Shown here: one piece after another, positions 35,772 to 47,708 of the stretch
How the letters are laid out: each line of letters starts with the position of its first letter
Position numbering within the stretch: the first letter of the stretch is position 1
Origin: Strigops habroptila
Taxonomy: Eukaryota > Chordata > Aves > Psittaciformes > Psittacidae
Reading direction: 5' to 3'
DNA length: 64,000 nt
Assembly: GCF_004027225.2 (NCBI RefSeq)
Contig: NC_046358.1
Coordinates: forward strand, 2,508,720-2,572,719
Program-made: the position numbers and the translations under genes
The notes under the pieces: model-generated
The model's input: the letters and a program-made list of their open reading frames with translations, nothing else
What the model was told of the DNA's origin: nothing
The model's database searches: none

Positions 35772-35778
35772 TTATAAA
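35772..35778 (-). promoter_or_regulatory. Possible TATA box of the intact desaturase gene
   Basis: TTTATAA on the minus strand, about 96 bp upstream of the ATG and near the outer end of the duplicated arm. Position fits a core promoter with a short 5' UTR. No transcript evidence. Confidence 0.4.
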
Positions 35779-36742
35779 GTTCTCTCCAAGCCACTCCCTG
35801 TGCTTCTAGGCTGGTTGGCTCCCCTTGCCCAAACACACGCTTCCATAGCTCCCTCCCTTTCCACGTTCACAACAGACACTTCGACACACCCTTGAATAAA
35901 AGCCCTGTTCCTTCTTGCCCTTTGTGAGTTGCCTTTGGAAGGTCTGATTACTCATGAGAGCTGTAGACTACTTCACTGAATACAAATATGCATAAAAAGA
36001 AAAACTTCAGAGGATTATCTATTAGAGATGGCAAAAAACCAGAAAGGACTATTAAGTGAGCACCTCTATAGAGCATTAGGAACTGGATAAGGTAAGCTGT
36101 TAACTTACATCCATACTGCTGAGTCAATACTAGGGATTAACCAGAAGAGAAAGCTGAGGAAGTCTGTGAGCAGCTCCTCTGCAGCAAATATCCAGTGACT
36201 GTCATAGCAAACTGAAGCACTGTCAGCATCCTGTAATTCTTTAATCAGTCATTAACATTAGGAAATCCTGCATTTGCCATAGAGAGGAGCTTCATAATGT
36301 CGTCCAACACCAAAATGTAAACCTGTACAGGAGCCTGTGTGAAGAGCCAAAAGCTGCTATTAAATGTATTTGCTAACATCTCTCATTCAACTGTAATTTC
36401 TGCCTTCAAGGCATAGAGCCAACTTGTGCACTAGCATAGGGAAAAGAGCAGAATGTTCCAGTCTCTCCATGAGGTCTCTCTTAACAATCTTGTCACTACC
36501 CAAAACCTTCAGGTTGTCCTTGATCTTTGAAATGCTAAATTTATGTCTCATTTTTAACTGAAAGCATTGTTATGTACTGTTATTAAGGAAACATTATTCT
36601 CTCCAGTTAATTTAGTTTGCACATTGACAACTCTTTGCATACAGTTGCTTTCAGTTTCCTGCATATACTCCAGTCATTCAGTCATCTCATTGTTCAACAA
36701 ATTCCTTCACAAGTCAACAACAAACATCAAAAGATTTTGGGA

Positions 36743-36783
36743 ATAATAATAATTACAATAATAACAACAACAACAACTATTAA
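36743..36783. repeat. (AAT)n/(AAC)n simple repeat
   Basis: aataataataattacaataa then an acaacaacaac run; an imperfect trinucleotide microsatellite. Confidence 0.85.
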
Positions 36784-37073
36784 CACCAAGTGTGGCTGTC
36801 AATTAAATTATGTCTAATGGCACTATGTACGTAATTAACCTTACTTACATCTTAGACCTGTAGAGCCGAAGTCTAAATATCTCTGATGTTCAGAGAGGAT
36901 CTGCTATGCAGTAAAAAAATGAGAGTTCTCAGCTGTAATAAATAGCAAAGAGAAGGGAATGCCATGTTCCTAGAAAGTCACATCAATTTTGCGGGTGACC
37001 CAGAAAAAACTAAGCCTGCATATGTGAAATATTCATCTACTTGAGATTTAGAATTCTCTCATTCTTATGCAAT

Positions 37074-37168
37074 AGAATCCTAGAATCAACTAGGTTGGAA
37101 AAGACCGCTAAGATCATCAAGTCCAACCTTTGCCCCAGGACTGCCAAGTCCACCAGTAAACCATGTCA
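37074..37168 (-). mobile_element. CR1 3' fragment, minus
   Basis: tagaatcctagaatcaacta followed by gttggaaaagaccgctaaga, an older CR1 tail in reverse. Confidence 0.75.
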
Positions 37169-38319
37169 GATATTGAGTTAAATACTGAATAATGAGTTTT
37201 CCACCTTACTCCAAACTTCTTCTTTATGTTTATAAGTTTAGTATGTTTATAAGCATAAATATTATCTACAGAAATGACTAGTCCCTGCATGAAGCCTAAG
37301 TTCTAGGTCTCGACTATCTTGTGACAGTGAGTTTCACAGACTATTCACATACCGTGATTCAAAGAACAGTGGTTGTTAGGATGAGCACCCAGTTCTGAGA
37401 AGGACTGAGAAAACCCAGCTGAAGCTGCAAGCTTCAGGAAGGACAGAAAGATAAGAAACCCAAACTTCATTCTTGACCAAGGTTCCTCCACAGGGTGAGG
37501 TGAAATTACAGCTGTGTTCCCTGTTTCCCAAGCAGATGGCATGCAGGAAGCCTAGGCAAGGGCTGATCAAAGCAGAGATGATCTGATAGGCCTCTGAATC
37601 AGGAAAAAGCAACCATTTAATTTATATAAAAAAACTTTATTTTGAAGAGTTTGTCCTTAAAGGACTCTGGAATGGAGTTTACAGGAGATTTGTGCTATAA
37701 TGTGATGACGAAGCTTTGCAGCTTACAGTTATTTTTCTTAGCACACTACAAATCTCAGATGGCAAACACAGTGGCAAGTGTGAAGACTTGGGCTTTGTCT
37801 TCCTTGTTTCCCAGTGAAGTAACAGTAGCCCGAAAACAGTTGGATGAAGACAGATGAAATCTCACATAGCAGAGTCTCACATAGTCCTGCATGGAATGGG
37901 CAGTCTTTCTGGTTGACACAGAACTGTAAATGATGCAATTCTAATTCTTTAAATCATGTAGCATCTTGCAAATAAATCAGTCAAGCCTAAACCAGCTCTT
38001 TAAGAGTTTCTGACATGTGGCAATGATTGAACCATTGAGAAAGAGAGATGTGACTATTGGTATGCATTGGAAGGCAGTGCGAAAAGAATGGGAGGAACAA
38101 TTTCTACTGTGCTGTCACATTGCATTTTGTAACCGTTTATCTTGCTCTAAATAAAAGTTAAGAGTGTCCAAATAAATAATGTGTTTATGTTCTAGCATGG
38201 AATATGTGTAAAGTCTTACACAAATCATGTTCAGTAGGTGGTGATAAAATGCGCAATAGTTGTTGCAAATTTCTGCATCTGGAGAGTTTCTATATACAGG
38301 CAAACCCCCCCAAGTTACT

Positions 38320-38757
38320 CCATATCAGTACACAATTTTTTTTGGCACAAGAATTGTGCAGAGATAAATAGGTAACTCTAAAATACATTACATTTTTTAC
38401 ATTGGAGACTTACACCAAACCAGAGAGAAGCTGCTGCCACAAATGGGCACTTACAGAATCAATCTGAGCAACCCTCTGATACCACATGACATAAGAAACA
38501 AAGTTCCCGATGCTGCTTTTCCTTACACAAGGATTTCCATGTCTCTTGTGCTCAGTTGACACTTCCCACACACCTTTAAGACAGTAATTCTTGACTGCTG
38601 TTCTTCTGTCAAATTTGATGCAGAAGAGCAAGCATGATCCTGTATGTGAAAGAACCCAACAACCAGCAGTCAGCATACAGGGATGGCTTCCATAGGAAAC
38701 TAGGCTTATAAAACACATCTAAGATTGATTCACACTGGAGTCTGATGTTGGAGATTC
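38320..38757 (-). repeat. Short inverted-duplicate segment, left partner
   Basis: About 440 bp whose reverse complement recurs at 43487-43930. A shared 102/103-codon frame shows the similarity but has no recognisable protein features. Function unknown; possibly an undescribed repeat. Confidence 0.75.
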
Positions 38758-40417
38758 TAGAAATTCACGGTAGGTTTGTTGTGTATCATATACAAGAAAA
38801 AGAACAAAAACCAAAACAACAAAAGAAAAGAAATATTGCTTTAAAAAATTGCCCTTATTTTCACTTCACTAATATATGTAGACTGAATCTCTTCTCACCC
38901 AATGTAGGTCAGAATGTCAGCTCTAGTGGACACCCTTGTGTCAACACCCTTGAATCAATAAACTTGATTCATTGGCCCAAAAAGATAGTATGAATCAAAG
39001 TACATATTTCCAACATTCAACATATCGCAAAAGCAAAACCTCAAATACCAGCATATTTGCTTATGCTAAGCAAAACCACCCTGCTGATAAAATATACAGC
39101 TAGTGCAACTGTTACTTGAGTGGTAAATATATGTAAGAATAGGGCAGTTCTGCTGGTTAAGGTTCAATTTGAGTCTAAAACTATAGAACAAACTCTTCTT
39201 TGATAGTAACTGCTGTGTGATTTCTTATCAAGTTGCCAACATTTATGTTTTAGTTATTGCTGTATTTATTATACTGTTGCTAGTACGGTATTACTGACAG
39301 AATGCTGAAAATTTATCTTTCCATCATCTTACCCTCTTGATCATCCTACTTGGTTTCCCTGACTCTCTGCCTCAGCTTTCTGTGGACAAACCACCCAAAG
39401 GAGGAAAACATGAAAGATCTTAAGTTGAGATACCACCATGAACAACATGACCCATCTGCAACCTGTTGAGCAGCTTACATGTATTACGAACTTAGGGACA
39501 ACAACAGCCTTCTTCTAGGTAACAGATAGTATCAAGCCCAATGCACAAAGCAGGAGGAATTTGGACTTCTTTTTTTTGCCCTTATTTTTTAAGAACACCT
39601 CCATTTATTCTTTCTATTTATATTGGTTTGTGTGTAGGTGCAGGTACTTATAACACTGTTCTGGTTATCTCCTAATAACAGCTCACAGATGTCCTTGAAA
39701 AGCATCCTGATTTTAAAAGTAGTTACTAAAAAAGTGCTTTGAATGCAATTTGAACATCCCTTCCTACCTGTACCTGGAACAATTCTGTGCTCCCAAATCC
39801 AAAGGTGGTTGGAATGGTGATAGCCACAATTATGTGCTACAGCACTAACATTTTATGAGTGTTTGGGTGATAGCACTGTCTTAAGATGAACACATGGATT
39901 TCATTGCATGCTGTATTTGGGAATACACAAAGACATTCCCAAATGGAAGTCTTGGTGAAGGTACTATAACTAGTAAGGATTCCTACTTTTTTTACTTGGT
40001 GAGACTTCAAAGCTGTGCTATTAGATCCTGAGTCCCACTGGAATCCTCTAAATACAAGACTGTACAAGAACAAAATGGTTCTTTCTGGTGTCAGTCTCAC
40101 AAACCAAACTGATTATTTGTTGCATTTACATGTCATTCTACTCATGTGAACGTAGTAATTTATTGAGTCTGTCTTTTTGGAACCTCATTTGAATTCAAAG
40201 GTTTCTGTCCCTGTAACTGGTTCAACAGGCTCTGCGTGAATATTCATTTCTTAATCTATTTCATAAAGGTTATTAACAATTGAGGTGGTTTACCTTTACC
40301 AAATTCTAAGGTGGTTCACAAACTTCCGGGGGTCGGGGTAGGTCTTGGTGGAAGTTGGTAAGCCACTTTTGCACCTGCACTAATACTGAGGCCTCAATAG
40401 TCTGATCTTTAAGAGCA

Positions 40418-40806
40418 ATAATGGGAAACTACAGACCAGTCAGTCTCACCTATGTGGAGACCTCATAGCAGCCTTCCAGTATCTGAAGGGGGCCTACAAG
40501 GATGCTGGAAAAGGACTCTTCATCAGGGACTGTAGAGATAGAACAAGGGGTGATGGGTTCAAACTTAAACAGGAGGAGTCCAGGTTAGATATAAGGAAGA
40601 AGTTCTTCCCTGTGAGAGTGGTGAGGCCCTGGAACAGGTTGCCCAGAGAAGTGGTAAATGCTCCATCCCTGGCAGAGTTCAAGGCCAGGCTGCACAGAGC
40701 CTTGGGCAACACGGTCTAGTGTGAGGAATCTCTGCCCATGGCAGGGGGTTGGAATTAAATGATCTTAAGGTCCTTTCTAACCCAAACCATTCTATGAGTC
40801 TATGAT
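40418..40806 (+). mobile_element. CR1 with internal deletion
   Basis: Opens with the RT segment NYRPVSLT and then jumps directly to the late [12 protein letters not shown]-like region, so most of the RT is deleted. Ends in ATTCTATGAGTCTATGA. It replaces about 480 bp of the paired segment at 24360-24835. Confidence 0.85.
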
Positions 40807-40918
40807 TCCTCTTACCACCCACCCCTGCAAAAAATTGCTAGAGTCTTTCAGTGTTGCTGCATAAACTCTTAAATAATGGACTGGTGGCCAATGTGTTTGT
40901 CACCTCACCTGAAGGAAA

Positions 40919-40963
40919 TTTATATATGCACATATATAAATACATATATATATACTGTATATC
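40919..40963. repeat. AT-rich TATATA microsatellite
   Basis: Alternating tatatatgcacatatata units. A shorter version lies at the paired position near 24226-24245. Confidence 0.7.
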
Positions 40964-43147
40964 CAGTAAGGAACAGCCAACCAGAAATAGAGTTGATATC
41001 TACAATGAAGTCCGATGATACAAGTGACTATATTCCAGCTTATAAACTAAAATGCCCTTTGTTCTGGTGTTGCCTACAGCTGGCTCAGTAGATGCGTTCT
41101 GCTATCACTCTAAAGGTCTTTAAATGCTGAGCTGTGCTTCTGTGCGTGTACAGAACTGCCTGAGTCTACGCAATGTTCATCTTGTCACCCACCTAAGGGT
41201 GGGGCATGTTCAATTTTCCTTTCTGCCATATCCCCTGAGGGGCCTGGTCCCATAGGCATGCTCAGAACATGCTTGACATGCTGGCAGGACTGTGCTCTTC
41301 AGAGAACATTGGTGTTTTCTTTCTAAAATGGAGCTGGAAGAGGTAATCCTCTACTTTGCTTTCATAATATGGTGGTCATACACTTGTTATGGTGGTGTAA
41401 TCACCTATGTTTTATTCTCTCACTAGCAAAAGTGATTCAAAGCCATAATTCCCGCATGTGGACTGGAGGTGTACCACAGCACAAGAAAGAGTTCAGGACT
41501 GGCAGAACTGGCCTCACACAGGATTTCTTGTCTGGTTCTCAGAATCCCTTTGAGGCAGGAATTCAATCCCCATTTATATGCTTTCTACATCTTGGATTCC
41601 ATGGCTACCGACAATTGCAACAGAAAGTTCTATCATTTTTAATTCGCTTCCTAAGAGTGATACAGTAGTGAAGTTGTTATCTTAGGCAGCCTGGCTCCTT
41701 CAGTTGTATTACTGATCCTGTCGTTGCTCAGACTCCTAAAGACACTACAAAATGGTGTGCCAGGACTGCATCAATTGTTCAAATGCTGGTTTCCAGTATC
41801 TTTTTTGAGGAATTGCGATTAAAGGACGTGCCCAAGGCACACACTTTACACTGAGAAGCACCACGAGGGGTCTCCAGTATGAGGAAGAAGCAGTTTAAAA
41901 TCAGGATAGTGCATCTCTTGTCTCCAGTCCTGCACTCATTACTGCACAGAGAATAAAACAACAATGTGCCTTTAATATGACAGGATGAACAGTTGTGTGC
42001 AATATGAAGTGGTAACTTTTATAATGCTGTTGCAAGAGCTAGTTGGAAGCATCTGCTATGGTGTATGATGTCCTCTGTTACACAGTGCTGGTAGAGTCAA
42101 CTACAAGTTAGGCTCTGCAGATACAAGTTAGAGTCTGAATGAAGCCAGCGTGCTAATTCCCTGTTTCTCAATGACGTGTTTGGTGCTGAATGTGCCAACT
42201 TTGCCCTATAGCATCTCCAAGAGCCAGGAATGGGCTCTTTCATGGAATGTTGTGGTTTCCTGCACACAGAGGATAAAGTGGGAAAGAGGCCAGTGTAGTG
42301 ATTCTATGTTAACATGCTATGTCATGCAACATAGGCACTCTTAGGACTAGCGTTGCTATTGTATTGACAATGTGTACAGAGGTATTGCTAAATGCATTTC
42401 AATGAGAACAGTGTAATCTCTGTGTTTAATGTATGTAACTAGAATAAGAACTACAGATAAAGTGATATGCTTTCTTTAAGATCTGCAAGTGTAGGAAGCT
42501 TTTATTTCCTCAACACTTTAGTGTGAACTTGCAAAATTATCTAAACAGCCATAAGAAGTAAATGAATTTGGCCCTTGCAAATGAAAACCTACTTTCAGCA
42601 CTGGGATTTTGCATGGCAAGAAAACCAACAAGTATTGCTAAACTAAAGGTGAATAAATAGTCGCTGCTTGCATTTTCTAAGATTCCTATATGCTTGAACC
42701 CTCTGGTTTTCACATGGAGAAATATTCAGCTTTCAAAACCCTGTTTGGGAGGGAGAAATACTCAGAGATGATCTTTCCTCATGACAGAACCAAAAAGGTT
42801 ACTAACCTACAGCAGTATGTGGGCCTTTATGAAGCCTTAATCAGCAGAACATTTCCAGGTGGTAACCAGCCTAATGAACTTCTGCTGCTTCCATTTACAC
42901 AGAGGGGGATGTTTCTCAGTATATTCTTCATCTTCTCTATGGATTGGAGATTTCTCTTGTGGCAGCTTTGTATCAGAATATGAATTATGTCACTTTGCTT
43001 CAAGTATTCTTTTTTGATGAGTTGTGAAGATTTTCCTCATTTACATCCTTGGTCCCTTAAGGGTATTTAGATCTCATCAGAAAGATGGCATGGCTGTAAT
43101 GGCTGAGGATACCTGAGGAAAAATGAGAATCAAGTGAAATAATCTTG

Positions 43148-43380
43148 ACACAGGGGAGATTTAGGTTGGATATTAGGAGGAAATTCTTCCCTGTGAGGGT
43201 GGTGAGGCCCTGGCACAGAGAAGCTGTTGCTGCCCCCATCCCTGGCAGTGTTCAAGGTCAGGCTGGACAGGGCTTGGAGCAACCTGCTCTAGTGGAAAGT
43301 GTACCTGCCTGTGGCAGGGGGTTGGAATTGGATGAGCTTTAAGGTACCTTCCAACCCAAACCATCCTGTGATTCTATGAT
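43148..43380 (+). mobile_element. CR1 3' fragment sharing flank with the one at 10.1 kb
   Basis: Same CR1 end and same following unique sequence (tttgactg ... gctctgaggaaa) as 10098-10405. Small internal deletion. Confidence 0.82.
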
Positions 43381-43486
43381 TTGACTGTCTACTAAACCGA
43401 ATCTAATAACATATGCTCTGAGGAAACTTTTTGGTTTTTTGTTTTGTTTTTATTACATATAATACCTGAGAAATCTAACATGAATA

Positions 43487-43930
43487 TCCAGAATCTCCAG
43501 TTCAAACTCCAGTGTGAATTAATCTGAGATGTGTTTTATAAGCCTAGTTTCCTATGGAAGCCATCCCTGTATGCTGACTGCTGATTGTTGGGTTCTTTCA
43601 CATACAGGATCATGCTTGCTCGTCTGTATCAAATTTGACAGAAAAACAACAACGTCAAGAATTACTGCCTTAAAAGGTGTGTGGGAAGTGTCAACTGAGC
43701 ACAAGAGACATGGAAATCCTTGTGTAAGGAAAAGCAGCATTGGGAACTTTGTTTCTTATGTCATGTGGTTTCAGAGGGTTGCTCAGATTGATTCTGTAAG
43801 TGCCCATTTGTGGCAGCAGCTTCACTCTGGATTTGTGTAAGTCTCCAATGTAAAAAATGTAATGTATTTTAGAGTTACCTATTTATCTCTGCACAATTCT
43901 TGTGCCAAAAAAATGGTGTGCTGATACACA
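43487..43930 (+). repeat. Short inverted-duplicate segment, right partner
   Basis: Reverse-complement partner of 38320-38757. The two flank the 39.4-42.8 kb inverted block. Confidence 0.75.
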
Positions 43931-45359
43931 CAGTTTTGTACCAGCACAGTGTGGAGAACGTTGAGTAAGAGCAAGCTAATTATGCAAAGCCTATGTACTC
44001 TACCAGGATTGCTGCATACACAATCCACATGACCTTAATTTTCACTCTGACTCATAATTCCATTTTAGCACACAGAACTGTGCATAGCAGTTGCATACCA
44101 TTTGGTATGTAACTGGGGACTGCTTACATGGGCATTTCTACCCATTTACAACCTCTTGTATCAGTGTTACACAGATAGATTAAGGCTTCAATTATCAGTG
44201 TCTATGGGCTATCTGGAACATAGGCATGAGTTGGCAGAAGAGAAACCATGTTAGGTCAGAGCAATAGTCCAGCCAGCCCAGTGTCCAAAAGTGGATGCCT
44301 AAAGAAGGATATAAAACCAGATTCAATAGGGATTAATTACAATATCTATTTATTATCATATATTCAGTGACTTATCCAATGTGGGAAGGAAAATAATGGC
44401 AGCGCTGGCTATTGAGACTGTTGCTGGTCGTGATTTAAAGGGTAGTTCTCAGTAATTACTCATTCCACTTCCACTGACGTAGTAGGACCGTTGAAATCCC
44501 ACCCTCATGCTAGATGTCTGGTGTATTAGTCTAACCACCTTCTATTCCTTTTGAATTATAAAATAGCCTAAGACACTTTGACTAATTGCAATAGAAGTGG
44601 ATTTACCGGGCTGCGTCTCCTCATGGACCTGAAAAAAGATTTGTCTTCATTTTTTAGCATTTGTTGAAGTGGGAATTAGAGCTACACACACCATCAGATA
44701 CAATCACAATAATAATACACAGGAAAATATCATCACTGCTTTGGTTTTGTGTGATTTTTCCTTCCTAAGTATTTGGAGAATGCACACTCTTAGCTATAAC
44801 ATCACAGTAGGAGCTTACCTGAAACCAGAGAGGTATGCCATAGAAATAAGTTGTTTCAAACTAAGATTCCCTATATTATTCCTGTTATGTCTGGGTGAGC
44901 AGTCAACTAATTTTGGAATGTTTTATCTTGCTTTGTCTCAGGGCCTGCTGCGATTTCTGATGCCCTGTTTCAACACCCCATTATGAAGCTCCAATCTGCT
45001 GAATCAGAAATGCTTTTGATTCATCAGCCATGCACCAATGAGCAAAGCAAAGCAGTCATGTACTACCCATAAAAATACTCATTATAATAGCTTTAAACAT
45101 CAGCTGTGAGGCATGAGCTAAAAGTTTGATATTGCAGCATACAGAATTTGCTCAATGTATGGGGTGATGATGTAAGCTTCATAACCCTATGAATAAATAT
45201 GAAAGCTGTGGGTATGTGAAAATGAAAAAGAGGTTCTCAGGGCACTTTCTAATCTTTTTTCTTAACTCACTTCTTCTTTGTACTGCTCTTACCAACTTTT
45301 AAATTAAAAAGTACCTCCATAAGAAGCTGTGGCATGCTGAGAGCCAGTGAGACAAAACT
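43931..45359. other. Intergenic, no gene seen
   Basis: AT-rich. The stretch around 44240-44320 (cagagcaatagtccagccag) has the wording of an old dispersed amniote repeat, but I cannot name it. Confidence 0.5.
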
Positions 45360-45575
45360 CAACCTTCAACCATCATGCGACCATCCAGCCAATTCCTTAT
45401 CCACCAAATAGCCCATCCCTCAAATCCACATCTCTCCAGTTTAGACCTAGAGATAATATGAGATAATAGAGATAAAATATACCTAGACATAATGGAGATA
45501 CAATATGACCTAGAGAGAAGGATGTTGTAGAGGACCATGTCAAATGCCTTACAGAAGTCCAGACAAAGTAAGTAA
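45360..45575 (-). mobile_element. CR1 RT fragment, minus, with repeat insertion
   Basis: The reverse frame reads [17 protein letters not shown], then a 70-bp foreign block (45442-45512), then [23 protein letters not shown]. This is CR1 RT of another subfamily, cut by the plus-strand CR1. Confidence 0.8.
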
Positions 45576-47708
45576 GGTTTCATGGGATGCAGTCCTAGAG
45601 GGCAGGGGGGCCCAAGACTGCTGGTTGGTATTCAAGGATCACCTGCTATGTGCTCAAGAGTGTTGCATCCCGACTAGAAGAAAGTGCAGCAGGAGGGCCA
45701 GGAGACCTCCATGGATGGACAAGGAGCTGCTGAGGAAACTTAGAGGGAAAAAAGAAGCTTATAGAAGGTGGAAGCAAGGACAGGCGGCCTGGGAAGAATA
45801 CAGGAGCATTGCCCGAGAAGCTAGGGACCAGGTTAGGAAAGCTAAGGCCCAGCTAGAATTAAGTTTGGCAAGGGATGTAAAAGATAACAGGAAAGGATTC
45901 TATAGATACGTAGCAAATAAAAGACAGGCTAGGGACAATGTAGGCCCTCTCCAGAAGCTATCAGGAGAACTGGCTACCATGGATTTGGAGAAGGCTGAGG
46001 TTCTTAATGACTTCTTTGCCTCAGACTTCACCAGCAAATGCTCTGACCACGCAACCCAAGTCTTGGAAAGCAAATGCAGGGACTGTGAGAATGAAGACCT
46101 TAGGCCCACTGTAGGAGAGGATCAGGTTCGAGACCATCTTAAGAACCTGAACGTGCACAAGTCCATGGGACCTGATGAAATCCATCCACGGGTCCTGAAG
46201 GAACTGGTGAATGAAGTTGCTAAACCACTGTCCATCATATTCGAAAAATCCTGGCAGTCAGGTGAAGTTCCCGATGACTGGAAGAAGGGTAATATAACCC
46301 CCATTTTCAAGAAGGGGAAGGTGGAAGACCCGGGGAACTACAGACCAGTCAGTCTCACCTCTGTGCCTGGCAAAATCTTGGAACAGTTTCTCCTGGAAAA
46401 CATGCTAAGGCACATGAAAAACAACGAGGTGGTTGGTGACAGCCAACATGGCTTCACTAAGGGGAAATCCTGCCTGACCAATTTGGTGGCCTTCTATGAT
46501 GGAGCCACGGAACTGATGGACAGCGGCAGAGCAGTTGATGTCATCTACCTGGACTTGTGCAAAGCATTCGACACTGTCCCACATGACATCCTTGTCTCTA
46601 AATTGGAGAGACATCAATTTGATAGATGGACCACTCAGTGGATAAAAAACTGGCTCGATGGCCGCACGCAAAGAGTTGTGGTAAATGGCTCGATGTCCAG
46701 TTGGAAACCTGTAACGAGTGGTGTCCCTCAGGGATCGGTGTTGGGACCGGTCCTGTTCGACATCTTTGTCGGTGACATGGACAGTGGGATTGAGTGTGCC
46801 CTCAGCAAGTTTGCCGATGACACCAAGCTGTGTGGTTCGGTTGATATGCTGGAGGGAAGGGATGCCATCCAGAGGGACCTTGACACGCTTGTGAGGTGGG
46901 CTGATGCCAACCTTATGAAGTTTAACCAAGCCAAGTGCAAGGTCCTACACCTGGGTCGGGGCAACCCCAGGCACTGCTACAGGCTGGGCAGAGAAGAGAT
47001 TCAGAGCAGCCCTGCAGAAAAGGACTTGGGGGTGTTGGTTGACGAGAAGCTTAACATGAGCCGGCAATGTACGCTGGCAGCCCAGAAAGCCAACCGTATC
47101 CTGGGCTGCATCAAAAGAAGCGTGACCAGCAGGTCGAAGGAGGTGATCCTGCCCCTCTACTCTGCTCTTGTGAGACCTCACTTGGAGTACTGCGTACAGT
47201 TCTGGTGTCCTCAACATAAAAAGGACATGGAGCTGTTGGAGCGAGTCCAGAGGAGGGCCACGAGGATGATAAGAGGGCTGGAGCACCTCCCATATGAAGA
47301 CAGGCTGAGAAAGTTGGGGCTGTTCAGCCTGGAGAAGAGAAGGCTGCGTGGTGACCTCATAGCAGCCTTCCAGTATCTGAAGGGGGTCTACAAGGATGCT
47401 GGGGAGGGACTCTTCCTTAGGGACTGTAGTGGTAGGACAAGGGGTAATGGGTTCAAACTTAAACAGAGGAAGTTTAGATTAGATATAAGGAAGAAGTTCT
47501 TTACAGTGAGGGTGGTGAAGCACTGGAATGGGTTGCCCGGGGAGGTTGTGGATGCTCCATCCCTGGCGGTGTTCAAGGCCAGGTTGGACAGAGCCTTGAG
47601 CCACATGGTTTAGGGCAAGGTGTCCCTGCCCATGGCAGGGGGGTTGGAACTAGATGATCTTAAGGTCCTTTCCAACCCTTACAATTCTATGATTCTATGA
47701 TTCTATGA
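45576..47708 (+). mobile_element. Long CR1 LINE with open reverse transcriptase frame
   Basis: 5'-truncated CR1 with one open frame reaching 47613. In order: pre-RT basic region ([12 protein letters not shown]), RT motifs [47 protein letters not shown], the catalytic KFADDTKL, and the RT C-terminal region ending in [12 protein letters not shown]. The 3' UTR ends with three ATTCTATG units near 47708. The 5' endonuclease domain and ORF1 are missing, so it cannot move on its own. The computed start at 45544 lies in antisense of the neighbouring CR1 and is not a native start. The full-length open RT frame implies recent insertion. Confidence 0.93.

Larger units (their letters stand above)
25823..35886 (-). 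repeat. Right arm of the ~10 kb inverted duplication
   Basis: Reverse-complement partner of 10478-21078, holding the intact gene. The arms are separated by about 4.7 kb, so the whole is an imperfect palindrome. Confidence 0.9.
35887..38319. other. Upstream flank of the intact desaturase gene
   Basis: No gene recognised apart from one CR1 tail and a simple repeat. Not similar to the DNA upstream of the pseudogene, so the arm boundary lies at about 35886. Confidence 0.6.
39440..42828 (-). repeat. Inverted copy of the 22.6-25.8 kb segment
   Basis: Reverse complement of 22618-25800, noncoding, with many small differences. About 480 bp of the partner is replaced here by a CR1 at 40418-40806. Older-looking than the best-matching parts of the desaturase arms. 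Confidence 0.85.

Noticed and set aside
10478-35886. Palindrome as a pure assembly artefact
   Set aside because: The arms differ by many substitutions, indels and two CR1 insertions, so they are not two collapsed reads of one sequence; a misjoined divergent haplotype cannot be fully excluded.
38410-38718. 102-codon frame paired with 43529-43840 as a gene family
   Set aside because: The frames drift between copies with indels and there is no splice or start support; more likely a noncoding duplicated segment.
45544-47613. 689-codon frame as a host protein
   Set aside because: It is CR1 reverse transcriptase; the first ~10 codons are antisense of another CR1.
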